Origin: Actinoplanes oblitus
GTDB taxonomy: Bacteria > Actinomycetota > Actinomycetes > Mycobacteriales > Micromonosporaceae
Assembly (NCBI RefSeq): GCF_030252345.1
Contig: NZ_CP126980.1
Coordinates: 9,433,501 to 9,497,500 of the forward strand
DNA: 64,000 nt
Direction: 5' to 3'
In this document: piece by piece, positions 47,980 through 59,068 of the stretch
Position numbering within the stretch: the first letter of the stretch is position 1
Layout of the letters: every line of letters starts with the position of its first letter
Translations under genes and position numbers: made by a program
Notes under the pieces: generated by a model
What the model saw: the letters and a program-made list of their open reading frames with translations, nothing else
The model's database searches: none
Told to the model about the DNA's origin: nothing

Positions 47980-48645
47980 TCAGGCGAGCGCGGACCGCAG
48001 CACGTGTACCGCGCGGGCGAGCGTCTCCCGCAGCACGGCCAGCTCGCGGGCCGTCCACACCGGCTGGTACTCCTCCAGGCCGAACATCCAGGGCGCCTGG
48101 TTCGCCATCAGCTTGTCGTGGCAGGCGTCGCGCAGACCGCCGCGCTGGACGAACGGCTGCCCGGTGGACCGGGCCACGTCGATCGCCAGATTCCACAGGT
48201 TCAGCGCGCTTTCGGCGGGGACGGCAAGACGCTTACCGCGTACCCAATCCTGAGCCGGCCCCAGGTCGGCCGCGAGTGGGCCGTCATCCTCGGTCTCCGA
48301 GTCCGGCCCGCAGCCGCCATCGCCACAGCCGCCGCAGCCGCCGGACCCGCAGACAGTGGTGGCGGACGCGTCGGCGACAGCGGGCGAGGCCGGCACCAGC
48401 GCCTTGAGGGTCAGCACCGGGAACATCGCCTGGCACGCCGCCGCCGAGTCGAAGGTGAGCAGCCGGCCGCCGCGCACCGCCACGCAGTCCTCGCCGTCCA
48501 GGTCCGGCCCCCACCAGAGCCACCGCTCCACCCCGTCGAAGACGATGCCCGCCGGCTCGCCGAACAGCGGCCCGGCGTCGAAACGCGGTCCGGCCGGCGA
48601 GGTGGTGACGGGAGGTGCGGGGAAAGCTGTGTGGATCGTGGTCAC
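47980..48645 (-). CDS. Hypothetical protein with a Cys cluster, coupled to asd
   Basis: 221 residues; GTG overlaps the asd stop (GTGA), so translation is linked. N-terminal part (FGEPAGIVFDGVERWLWWGPDLD) and a C-terminal helical part (ESALNLWNLAIDVARSTGQ ... LAVLRETLARAVHVLRSAL) flank a Gly/Cys segment VCGSGGCGGCGDGGCG with spacing C-x4-C-x2-C-x4-C near residue 100. The segment could bind zinc or an iron-sulfur centre, or be a modified peptide. No signal peptide. Not recognised as a known family; linkage to aspartate-semialdehyde dehydrogenase may reflect only shared transcription. Confidence 0.7.
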   Translation of the reverse strand: MTTIHTAFPAPPVTTSPAGPRFDAGPLFGEPAGIVFDGVERWLWWGPDLDGEDCVAVRGGRLLTFDSAAACQAMFPVLTLKALVPASPAVADASATTVCGSGGCGGCGDGGCGPDSETEDDGPLAADLGPAQDWVRGKRLAVPAESALNLWNLAIDVARSTGQPFVQRGGLRDACHDKLMANQAPWMFGLEEYQPVWTARELAVLRETLARAVHVLRSALA

Positions 48646-49697
48646 TTACTGAGCTCCGCAGCGAGTAGTTCGGCGGTCTGGACGGTGTTCAGGGCGGCGC
48701 CCTTGCGCATGTTGTCGCCGGTGACGAAGAAGTCCAGGGCGCGCGGATCGTCCATCGCCCGGCGGATCCGGCCGACCCAGGACGGGTCGGTGCCGACCGC
48801 GTCGATCGGCATCGGGAACTCGCCGGCCTCCGGGTCGTCGACCAGGATCACGCCCGGCGCGTTGCGCAGCACCTGGCGGGCGCCGTCGGCGGTGACCTCG
48901 GCGGCGAAGACCGCGTGCACGGCGACCGAGTGGCCGGTCACCACCGGGACGCGCACGCAGGTCGCGGAGACCTTGAGGGCCGGCAGGCCGAGGATCTTGC
49001 GGCTCTCGTTGCGGAGCTTGAGCTCCTCGGAGGACCAGCCGAGCGGGCCGGCGGCACCGGACCAGGGCACCACGTTGAGCGCCAGCGGGGCCGGGAACGG
49101 GCCGAGGTCGTCGCCGACCGCCTGCCGCACGTTGCCCGGGCGGGAGCCGAGCAGCCGGTCGCCGGCCACCTTGGTCAGCTGGTCGTGCAGCGTGTCGACG
49201 CCGACCTGGCCGACCCCGGAAGCGGCCTGGTAGGAGGCCAGGACCAGCTCGCGCAGGCCGTACTCGAAGTGCAGCGGGGCGACCGCCATGATCATCGCGG
49301 CGACCGTGCAGTTGGCGCTGGAGACGATGCCGCGCGGCCGCTCGCCGATCAGCTCCTGGTTGATCTCGGGCACCACCAGCGGGACGTCCGGCTCCATCCG
49401 GAACACCGCGGAGTTGTCCACCACCACGGCGCCCCGCGACACCGCGATCGGCACCCAGTGCACGGCCACCTCGTCGGGGGTGTCGAACATGGCGACGTCG
49501 ACGCCGTCGAACGCCTCGGCGGTCAGGTCGCGCACCGGCAGGGTCTCCCCGCGGCAGATCAGCGACTTGCCCGCCGAGCGCGACGAGGCGATCAGCCGGA
49601 TCTCGCCCCAGACGTCACGCCGGGACGAGAGCAGGTCGAGCATGACGGTCCCGACGGAACCGGTGGCTCCGACGACGGCGAGGGTCGGCCGCGCCAT
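48642..49697 (-). CDS. asd: Aspartate-semialdehyde dehydrogenase
   Basis: 351 residues. Reduces aspartyl phosphate to aspartate semialdehyde with NADPH, leading to lysine, diaminopimelate, threonine and methionine. NADP loop VVGATGSVGTVML, catalytic Cys in SSANCTV, and VVTGHSVAVHA carrying the active-site His. Eight bases after ask on the same strand. Confidence 0.97.
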   Translation of the reverse strand: MARPTLAVVGATGSVGTVMLDLLSSRRDVWGEIRLIASSRSAGKSLICRGETLPVRDLTAEAFDGVDVAMFDTPDEVAVHWVPIAVSRGAVVVDNSAVFRMEPDVPLVVPEINQELIGERPRGIVSSANCTVAAMIMAVAPLHFEYGLRELVLASYQAASGVGQVGVDTLHDQLTKVAGDRLLGSRPGNVRQAVGDDLGPFPAPLALNVVPWSGAAGPLGWSSEELKLRNESRKILGLPALKVSATCVRVPVVTGHSVAVHAVFAAEVTADGARQVLRNAPGVILVDDPEAGEFPMPIDAVGTDPSWVGRIRRAMDDPRALDFFVTGDNMRKGAALNTVQTAELLAAELSK

Positions 49698-49705
49698 CGG
49701 ACGGC

Positions 49706-50971
<1,266 letters not shown>

Positions 50972-51129
50972 GGCCAACCAATCCTCTCGGGGCAATCGCC
51001 ACCACCCTAGCCGCGCCGGGGCGCCGCCTCGACAGACGATCCCAGAATCCGGCCGCCGCATCGCGACACGCCGGGCCGCGGTGACCGGCGTGTCGCGTGT
51101 GACGGGCGGTATGGGGCGAGAATGACGCG

Positions 51130-51921
51130 GTGCGCCTTCCCTCCGGATCCGGACGCGGCCTGACCGCGCTCACCGCCGCCCTCACCCTCGGCCTGTCCGG
51201 GTGCGGTGGCGGCACGCCGGACCCGGCGCCGGTCACCACCTCCGCCGCGACGGCCGCCCCGGACGGCCCGGACGCCCGCACCGAGTTCGCCGGCCTGGCC
51301 GCCAGCGCCCTGGACCGGCGGTACGCCGCGCTCTACACCTTCACCGGCCGGGACGGCGTCCCGCGCCGGGTGGTCGCGACGGTGGCCAACGACGGCAGCT
51401 GGCGGGTGGACATCGCGAACGGGGCGCTGGGCGGCACCGCCGACGTCTCGATCGTGCGCAACCAGAACGGCGTCTACCAGTGCACGGTCTCGATGTCCGG
51501 CACCCCGGTCACCCCCGGCTGCGTGCACGTGGCGGAGAAGGGCGAGAAGGTGCCGCGCCGGTACGACCCGCAGGTGCAGCGACTGTTCCGGCAGTGGCTG
51601 ACGGTCTTCACCGACCGGGACTCGGCGCTCTCGGTCGCCGCGGTGCAGCCGCTGGACGGCGCGCAGGGCGGCGCCTGCTACTCGGTCGACTCGACGTCCG
51701 CCTCGCTGGACGCGCCGGTCGACGTCGGCGTCTACTGCTATTCCGCGGACGGCCTGCTGACCGCGGCCCGGGTCGGCTTCGGCGTGCTCCAGCTGGTCAA
51801 GCAGGTCGGCGCGCCGGCCACCGTGCAGTTCCCCGGCCCGGAGGTGGGCGGCGAGGCGATGGGCATGTCCGCCGTACAGGGCGGGAGCGACCCGTCGGCC
51901 GGCGCCTCCGCGGCGGGCTGA
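51130..51921 (+). CDS. Putative lipoprotein, unknown function
   Basis: 263 residues from GTG 51130. Signal peptide with lipobox LSGC (about 22-25), a Thr/Ala linker, then an outer domain with four Cys (YQCTVS, GCVHVA, GACYSV, VYCYSA) that may form disulfides. The overall pattern ([19 protein letters not shown], then SWRVDIANG) resembles lipoproteins of unknown role in actinobacteria. Divergent from ask; its transcript runs toward leuA, whose leader begins 70 bases after the stop. Confidence 0.75.
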   Translation: MRLPSGSGRGLTALTAALTLGLSGCGGGTPDPAPVTTSAATAAPDGPDARTEFAGLAASALDRRYAALYTFTGRDGVPRRVVATVANDGSWRVDIANGALGGTADVSIVRNQNGVYQCTVSMSGTPVTPGCVHVAEKGEKVPRRYDPQVQRLFRQWLTVFTDRDSALSVAAVQPLDGAQGGACYSVDSTSASLDAPVDVGVYCYSADGLLTAARVGFGVLQLVKQVGAPATVQFPGPEVGGEAMGMSAVQGGSDPSAGASAAG

Positions 51922-51990
51922 CCGGCCTTTCCCACGATCCGGTCGTTCGGTTAGCCGCCCAGAAGTTGATCACGTAACGTGGTGGGCGAC

Positions 51991-52065
51991 ATGTGGCAGG
52001 TGAACCTTCTCCTTCGCTGCCGCGACGAGGCCCCATCCCAGGCCGGCACCTCGTCGCGGAGTTGA
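51991..52065 (+). CDS. leuA leader peptide (leucine attenuator)
   Basis: 24 codons, MWQVNLLLRCRDEA..., ending TGA 43 bases before the leuA ATG. Three consecutive leucine codons (CTT CTC CTT), none of them the favoured CTG/CTC pattern of the genome, followed by LLLRCRD and then a hairpin inside the ORF. Leucine shortage would stall ribosomes there and alter folding of the RNA ahead of leuA. Confidence 0.6.
   Translation: MWQVNLLLRCRDEAPSQAGTSSRS
52020..52059 (+). promoter_or_regulatory. Attenuator-type stem ahead of leuA
   Basis: Perfect 11-bp stem CCGCGACGAGG / CCTCGTCGCGG with an 18-base loop. It begins two codons after the leucine run of the leader peptide, so a translating or stalled ribosome would control whether it forms. 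TTTCTTTT lies about 25 bases downstream. Confidence 0.6.
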
Positions 52066-53832
<1,767 letters not shown>

Positions 53833-53837
53833 TTCAC

Positions 53838-53873
53838 TCCGTCGCGTGCCGTCCGGAGGCGGCACGCGACGGA
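53838..53873 (+). terminator. Hairpin terminator after leuA
   Basis: Perfect 14-bp stem TCCGTCGCGTGCCG / CGGCACGCGACGGA with an eight-base loop, six bases after the stop. Confidence 0.85.
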
Positions 53874-53891
53874 CCGCCTTAGGCTGGACGG

Positions 53892-54545
53892 GTGCCCCCA
53901 CGTAACTGGCTCCCCCTGTTCCTCGCCGCCACCCTCCTGACCGGTTGCCAGACCGTCGACGCCGGCTCGCCCGGCGCCACGACGAAGCCGGCCACCAAGC
54001 CGGCCCCCAAGCCGTCGGGCAACGCTTCGGCACTTCTCACCAAACTGACAGTCGTCACCAAGACCGGAACGATGGCCGGTTACAGCCGGGAGAAGTTCCC
54101 GCACTGGGACAGCACCGGCAAGAACTGCGACACCCGCGACTCGGTGCTCGAGCGCGACGGCACCAAGGTGAAGACCTCCGGGTGCAACGTCGTGGCCGGC
54201 ACCTGGAAGAGCTTCTACGACGGCGCCCTGCTCAACTCGCCGACCAAGGTGGACATCGACCACACCGTGCCGCTGGCCAACGCGTGGCGGTCGGGGGCGA
54301 ACAAGTGGACCACCGCCCAGCGCGAGGCGTTCGCCAACGACCTGGACCGCCCGCAGCTGCTCGCGGTCTCGGCCACCTCCAACCGCTCGAAGGGCGACCA
54401 GGACCCGTCCACCTGGAAGCCACCGGCCAAGGACGCCTGGTGTGCGTACGCCGAGGACTGGATCACGGTGAAGAGCTACTACAAGCTGACCGTGACGCAG
54501 AAGGAGAAGGACGCCCTCACCGACATGCTGGAGACATGCGGATGA
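53892..54545 (+). CDS. Secreted HNH-type nuclease lipoprotein (DUF1524-like)
   Basis: 217 residues from GTG 53892. Signal peptide with lipobox LLTGC (about 15-19), a Thr/Lys/Pro linker (TKPATKPAPKPSG), then a domain with KVDIDHTVPLANAW (the His of an HNH-like site), Asn/Asp residues in FANDLDRPQLLAVSATSN, and NRSKGDQDPSTWKPP: the DUF1524/GmrSD-type HNH pattern seen in secreted actinobacterial nucleases. Two Cys pairs (KNCDTRD, SGCNVV, WCAYAE, ETCG) suggest disulfides. Overlaps the next gene by ATGA. Confidence 0.88.
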   Translation: MPPRNWLPLFLAATLLTGCQTVDAGSPGATTKPATKPAPKPSGNASALLTKLTVVTKTGTMAGYSREKFPHWDSTGKNCDTRDSVLERDGTKVKTSGCNVVAGTWKSFYDGALLNSPTKVDIDHTVPLANAWRSGANKWTTAQREAFANDLDRPQLLAVSATSNRSKGDQDPSTWKPPAKDAWCAYAEDWITVKSYYKLTVTQKEKDALTDMLETCG

Positions 54546-54874
54546 CCAAGACCGAACCCACCAAAGCCGAGGCGGCCGAGACGGCCGCCGAGCCGGCTGC
54601 CGCGACGGCCGGCAAACCGGCCGCCGCGCCGAGCAAGACCACCGACATCGTCCCCGGTCCGGGCGGCGTGATGACCGACGAGGTCGGCGTCGTGACCGGT
54701 GACCTGACGCTGCGCACCGAACTCACCGGCGGCGACGTCGTCGTCCGCGTGCAGTACAAGGACGCCGAGGAGTGGTACACCGTGACCGGCGGCCGCGCCA
54801 AGCTCGCCGATCCGTCCGATCTGGACGCCGTGCACCAGATCGTCATCGGCCTGCTGAACCGCCCCGAGGGCTGA
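54542..54874 (+). CDS. Small cytoplasmic protein coupled to the nuclease
   Basis: 110 residues, ATG overlapping the nuclease stop (ATGA). Ala/Thr/Glu-rich first 40 residues, then a compact 60-residue domain (VGVVTGDLTLRTELTGGDVVVRVQYKD, EEWYTVTGGRAKL, DLDAVHQIVIGLL). No signal peptide or membrane helix. Not recognised. Its tight coupling to an exported nuclease makes an inhibitor or immunity role possible, but this is only context. Confidence 0.7.
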   Translation: MTKTEPTKAEAAETAAEPAAATAGKPAAAPSKTTDIVPGPGGVMTDEVGVVTGDLTLRTELTGGDVVVRVQYKDAEEWYTVTGGRAKLADPSDLDAVHQIVIGLLNRPEG

Positions 54875-54891
54875 TATCCACCCACTTCCCG

Positions 54892-54931
54892 CATAGAACG
54901 GGACGGCGAAACGCTGCCGTCCCGTTCTATG
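54892..54931. terminator. Strong hairpin terminator
   Basis: Perfect 16-bp stem CATAGAACGGGACGGC / GCCGTCCCGTTCTATG with an eight-base loop, 17 bases after the small coupled gene. Confidence 0.88.
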
Positions 54932-54974
54932 ATCACCCGACGCGTCGATGATCATGCGTGCCGGGGAGGAAGTC

Positions 54975-55067
54975 ATGACACTGACCGCGACAGCCGTTCT
55001 GGCGAGCAGTTCGCCGGCGCGGGCCGCGAGTACCAGCGCCGATGTGGTGACGAACTGCGAGCGGTGA
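54975..55067 (+). pseudogene. Relic of an RTX-type secreted protein (signal peptide fused to C-terminus)
   Basis: 30-codon ORF with a very good ribosome site (GGGGAGGAAG before ATG) ending in a GTGA overlap with the GH20 start. Its N-terminal part (TLTATAVLASSSPARAAS) matches the end of the RTX protein signal peptide at 56.8 kb (TLIAGAAVLTAASPAQAAS) and its last residues (SADVVTNCER) match that protein's C-terminus (AADVVTACER). The whole repeat domain of about 300 residues is absent. It now looks like a deleted paralogue serving as a translational lead-in for the hexosaminidase. Confidence 0.6.
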
Positions 55068-56671
55068 CTCCACTTCGCGCTACGTCCGGGTGGGTGCGCC
55101 GCAAGCTGCTCACCGGCCTGACCGTCGGCGGAGTCCTGCTGCTGCCGCTCGTCTCGACCGTCGCGTCGGCGGCGAATCCTCCGGCGCCCGGGCCGATCAC
55201 CCTGGACCGGGTCGTCCCGGCGCCGGCCGTGGTCGTACCGTCGGACGCCGCGCCCTTCGAACTCACCGCGACCACGGTGATCACCGCGACCGAGGCCGCC
55301 CGGCCGGTCGCCGAGCGGCTGGCCGCGACGTTGCGCCCGGCCACCGGCTTCTCCCTGCCGGTCCGCAGCGCCGGGGTCACCACCGTCGACCTCCGGCTCA
55401 ATCCCGTCGCCGACCCCTGGTTCGGCGACGAGGGCTATCAGCTGGAGATCGACACCACGGGCGTGGCGCTGCGCGCCAACCGCCCGGCCGGCCTCTTCGC
55501 CGGTCTGCAGACGTTGCGGCAGTTGCTTCCCCCGGCGATCGAAGCGATTTCGGTACGCCATGAGCACTGGACCATCCCGGCCGGGGTGATCCGCGACCGC
55601 CCTCGCTACGCCTACCGTGGCGCGATGCTCGACCTGGCCCGGCACTTCCACCCGCCGGCCGACGTGAAGCGCTACATCGACGAGATCAGCCGCCTCAAGA
55701 TCAACTATCTGCATCTGCACCTCGCCGACGACCAGGGCTGGCGGATCGAGATCGACAGCTGGCCGCTGCTGACCGCCGTCGGCGGCGGCCCGGGCACCGG
55801 CGTGCGCGGGATCGGCGGCGGGTACCTGACCCAGCCGGAGTACCGCGACCTGGTGCGTTACGCCGCCGATCGGTACGTGACGATCGTTCCGGAAATCGAC
55901 ATGCCGGGGCACGTCAACGCGGCACAGGTCGCCTACCCCGAGCTGACCTGCGCCGGTGTGGCGCCGCGGCAGCGGATCGACATCCGGGTCGGCTACAGCT
56001 CGCTCTGCACGAGCAAGGAGATCACCTACCGGTTCGCCGAGGACGTGATCCGGCAGCTGGCCGCCCTGACGCCGGGTCGGTACCTGCACATCGGCGGGGA
56101 CGAGGCGATGTCCACCCCGCACGCCGACTATGTCGCGTTCGAGCAGCGGATCCTGCCGCTCGTGGCGAAGTACGGCAAGACGGCGTACGGGTGGCACGAG
56201 ATCGCCGCCGCGCCGGCCGCGACCGGCGCGGTGATCCAGTACTGGGCGGTCACCCGGGACCGTCCGGAGATCGCCTCGGCCGCCGCCGCTGGGGCGAAGG
56301 TGATCCTCTCCCCCGCCGACCGCGCCTACCTCGACATGCAGTACGACCTGCTCACCCCGGGCGGCCTGCACTGGGCCGGGACGATCGAGGTGCGGACCGC
56401 GTACGACTGGGATCCGGGCGGGTGGGCACACGGCGTGCCGGCCGGCGCGGTCCTGGGCGTGGAGGCGCCACTGTGGTCGGAGACGCTGCGCGATTACGGC
56501 GACGTGGAGTTCCAGGCGTTTCCCCGGCTGGCCGCGATCGCCGAGCTGGGCTGGTCACCCTGGGCGACGCACGACTGGCTGGCGTTCCGCGACCGGCTCG
56601 GCGCTTACGGCGAACGCTGGACCCGCCGTGGCGTTCACTTTCACCGTTCTTCTGAGGTCCGCTGGTCGTGA
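55064..56671 (+). CDS. Secreted beta-N-acetylhexosaminidase (GH20)
   Basis: About 535 residues from GTG 55064, which overlaps the relic ORF stop (GTGA). Signal peptide (about 15-38, ends STVASAA), GH20b N-terminal domain, then the catalytic barrel: GAMLDLARHFHP, LHLHLADDQGWRIEI, EIDMPGHVNAA, and HIGGDEAMST with the catalytic Asp-Glu pair, then W-rich substrate region (GWHEIAA, QYWAV). Releases terminal N-acetylglucosamine from chitin or wall fragments outside the cell. Has no carbohydrate-binding module. Confidence 0.93.
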   Translation: MTPLRATSGWVRRKLLTGLTVGGVLLLPLVSTVASAANPPAPGPITLDRVVPAPAVVVPSDAAPFELTATTVITATEAARPVAERLAATLRPATGFSLPVRSAGVTTVDLRLNPVADPWFGDEGYQLEIDTTGVALRANRPAGLFAGLQTLRQLLPPAIEAISVRHEHWTIPAGVIRDRPRYAYRGAMLDLARHFHPPADVKRYIDEISRLKINYLHLHLADDQGWRIEIDSWPLLTAVGGGPGTGVRGIGGGYLTQPEYRDLVRYAADRYVTIVPEIDMPGHVNAAQVAYPELTCAGVAPRQRIDIRVGYSSLCTSKEITYRFAEDVIRQLAALTPGRYLHIGGDEAMSTPHADYVAFEQRILPLVAKYGKTAYGWHEIAAAPAATGAVIQYWAVTRDRPEIASAAAAGAKVILSPADRAYLDMQYDLLTPGGLHWAGTIEVRTAYDWDPGGWAHGVPAGAVLGVEAPLWSETLRDYGDVEFQAFPRLAAIAELGWSPWATHDWLAFRDRLGAYGERWTRRGVHFHRSSEVRWS

Positions 56672-56718
56672 CCGTCCTCATAAGATCTTACGAATCGACG
56701 TATCTGACGGGAGATTTC

Positions 56719-56781
56719 ATGGTGTCCCGCGCACGCCCGCTCGCCGGCCTGGCCCTGCTCACCGCCGGCGACCTGCTCTGA
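56719..56781 (+). other. 20-codon ORF resembling a truncated signal peptide
   Basis: MVSRARPLAGLALLTAGDLL then TGA, with GGGAG six bases before the ATG, 28 bases ahead of the RTX gene. N-terminal Arg residues plus a Leu/Ala-rich core look like the start of a signal peptide; TAGDLL is faintly like TAADVV at the RTX C-terminus. Could be another deletion relic or a short upstream ORF. Weak evidence. Confidence 0.35.
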
Positions 56782-56809
56782 GCTCACTCATCACGGGGAA
56801 GGATCTCTC

Positions 56810-57910
56810 ATGGCACGCTCACCCTGGTTCTACCGCGCCGGAGCGACACTGATCGCCGGCGCCGCGGTGCTGACCGCCGCCTCACCCGCCCAGGCCGCCA
56901 GCACCGGCACCGCCTCGGCGTCGGGCACGGTCATCAAGTTCACCGCCCGGCCCGGGAAGGCCAACAACGTCGTGGTCACCCGGTCCGGCAGGACCGTCAC
57001 CATCGACGACAAGTACGCGATCAAGCCCGGCAAGGGCTGCAAGCGGGTCGACTCGACAAAGGTCCGCTGCACCACCGAGGAGCCGACCACGGCCCTCTGG
57101 GTCTACCTGGGCACCAAGAGCGACCGGTTCGTCAACAAGACGTCCATCCGGTCCGACGTTTCCGGTGGATCCGGCAACGACGTGATCACCGGCGGCAGCG
57201 ACCACGACATCATCCACGGTGACACCGGCAACGACGTGATCAACGGCGGGTACGGCACCGACGAGATCTACGCCGAGGGCGGCAACGACCGGGTCGACGG
57301 CGGCTCCGGCAAGGACTGGCTCGACGGCGGAACCGGTAACGACAAGGTCTACGGCGGCACGTACGGCGACTACGTGCAGGGCGGCCTGGGCAACGACCTG
57401 GTCGACGGCGGCTCGGGTAACGACTACCTGGCCGGCGAGAACGAGGACCGTGGACTCGCCGGGAGCTACCCGGTGGGCGCGGACATCTTCCGCGGCGGCA
57501 CCGGCCGGGACACCGTCAGCTACGAGTTCCACGGGCTGCCGGTCACGGTCGACCTGGACGGCGCCACCCGGGACGACGGCCAGGCCGGCGAGCACGACAC
57601 CGTCGGCACCGACGTGGAGAACATCGACGGCTCCCCGCTGAACGACACGCTGATCGGCAACGCCGGGGACAACGTGCTCTGGGGCAACCGGGGCAACGAC
57701 ACGATCCGGGGCGGCGCGGGCAACGACTCGATCGTCGGTTTCTACGGCGTGGACAAGCTCTACGGCGAGGCCGGTGACGACACGCTGGACGCTGTCGAGC
57801 CGTTGGACCCGCAGGAGGCCGACCGGGTGGACGGCGGCAAGAACGCCAGCGCCCTCGGCGATCTCTGCAAGTCCACCGCCGCCGACGTGGTGACCGCCTG
57901 CGAGCGGTAA
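56810..57910 (+). CDS. Secreted RTX-type calcium-binding protein
   Basis: 366 residues. Signal peptide (1-29, cut near AQAAS), a domain of about 75 residues with two Cys (GCKRVD, VRCTTEE), then about ten nonapeptide repeats GGxGxDxUx (GGSGNDVIT, GGYGTDEIY, GGSGNDYLA and so on, about 120-210), a spacer, and a second set near 285-325; final Cys in DLCKST and TACER. The repeats bind calcium and fold as a beta-roll outside the cell. A Sec signal and no nearby type I exporter show it does not use RTX-style T1SS export. Function beyond calcium binding unknown. Confidence 0.9.
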   Translation: MARSPWFYRAGATLIAGAAVLTAASPAQAASTGTASASGTVIKFTARPGKANNVVVTRSGRTVTIDDKYAIKPGKGCKRVDSTKVRCTTEEPTTALWVYLGTKSDRFVNKTSIRSDVSGGSGNDVITGGSDHDIIHGDTGNDVINGGYGTDEIYAEGGNDRVDGGSGKDWLDGGTGNDKVYGGTYGDYVQGGLGNDLVDGGSGNDYLAGENEDRGLAGSYPVGADIFRGGTGRDTVSYEFHGLPVTVDLDGATRDDGQAGEHDTVGTDVENIDGSPLNDTLIGNAGDNVLWGNRGNDTIRGGAGNDSIVGFYGVDKLYGEAGDDTLDAVEPLDPQEADRVDGGKNASALGDLCKSTAADVVTACER

Positions 57911-57929
57911 CAGCGGCATAGCGCACCAA

Positions 57930-57971
57930 CGAAGCGGGCGGGGGAACCGATCGGTTCCCCCGCCCGCTTCG
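57930..57971. terminator. Bidirectional terminator between the RTX gene and oppF
   Basis: Perfect 42-base palindrome: each 21-base arm starts CGAAGCGGGCGGGGGAACC and the centre is CGATCG. Lies between convergent genes. Confidence 0.88.
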
Positions 57972-58011
57972 TCGTCACGCGCGTACGTGAAGAGATCTTG
58001 ATTTGGTCCTG

Positions 58012-59049
58012 TCAGGCCGGGGTCGCGGCCGGTGTCCGGCCCTCTACCGCCTCGTCCTCGACCACCGGGAAGTGGCAGGCGGTCAGGTGCGACGCCGGGT
58101 CGTCCAGACGCTGCACCAGCGGCGGTTCCTCGGTGGCGCAGATGTCCTGCGCCTTCCAGCAGCGGGTCCGGAACCGGCAGCCGGACGGCGGGTTGATCGG
58201 GCTGGGCACGTCGCCGGTGAGCAGCACCCGGTTGCGCTGGGCGCGGTCGCGGCGGACCGGGTCGGGGACCGGGACCGCGGACATCAGGGCGACCGTGTAC
58301 GGGTGCCGCGGGTTCTTGTAGAGGTCGTCGCGGTGCGCGATCTCCATGACCTTGCCCAGGTACATCACGGCGACCCGGTCGGAGATGTGCCGGACCACCG
58401 ACAGGTCGTGCGCGATGAACACGTACGTCAGGTCGAACTCCGACTGCAGGTCCTCCAGCAGGTTCACCACCTGCGCCTGGATCGACACGTCGAGCGCCGA
58501 GACCGGCTCGTCGGCGATGATCAGTTTCGGGCGCAGGGCCAGCGCCCGGGCGATGCCGATACGCTGCCGCTGACCGCCGGAGAACTCGTGCGGGTACCGG
58601 TTGTAGTGCTCCGGGTTGAGGCCGACGAGCTCCAGCAGCTCCTGCACGGCCTTCTTCAGGCCCTGCGGGGTCGGGATCTTCTGGATCTGCAGCGGCGCCG
58701 AGATGATCGTGCCGATGGTGTGCCGCGGGTTCAGCGACGAGTACGGGTCCTGGAAGATCATCTGGACGTCACGGCGCAACGGCCGCATGTCGGCCACCGA
58801 CCGGTGGCTGATGTCCTGACCCTCGAAGACGATCTTGCCGCCGGTCGGCTCCAGGATCCGGGTGAACAGCCGCCCGGCCGTCGACTTGCCGCAGCCGGAC
58901 TCGCCGACCAGGCCCAGCGTCTCGCCGGCCTGCACGGTCAGGTCGATGCCGTCCACCGCGCGGACCGCGCCGACCTGCCGCTTGAACAGCCCCTTCGTGA
59001 TCGGGAAGTGCTTCTGCAGCCCGGTCACCTCGAGCAGGTTCTCGCTCAT
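58012..59049 (-). CDS. oppF: Oligopeptide/dipeptide ABC transporter ATP-binding protein (OppF/DppF)
   Basis: 345 residues from ATG 59049. Walker [10 protein letters not shown], signature SGGQRQR, Walker B LIIADEP, followed by the C-terminal oligo_HPY domain with Cys in [14 protein letters not shown] and LTACHF. Energises peptide import on the cytoplasmic face, as a pair with OppD. Last gene of the operon; a strong terminator follows. Confidence 0.95.
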   Translation of the reverse strand: MSENLLEVTGLQKHFPITKGLFKRQVGAVRAVDGIDLTVQAGETLGLVGESGCGKSTAGRLFTRILEPTGGKIVFEGQDISHRSVADMRPLRRDVQMIFQDPYSSLNPRHTIGTIISAPLQIQKIPTPQGLKKAVQELLELVGLNPEHYNRYPHEFSGGQRQRIGIARALALRPKLIIADEPVSALDVSIQAQVVNLLEDLQSEFDLTYVFIAHDLSVVRHISDRVAVMYLGKVMEIAHRDDLYKNPRHPYTVALMSAVPVPDPVRRDRAQRNRVLLTGDVPSPINPPSGCRFRTRCWKAQDICATEEPPLVQRLDDPASHLTACHFPVVEDEAVEGRTPAATPA

Positions 59050-59068
59050 GGTTCTCTCACTTCCCCGC

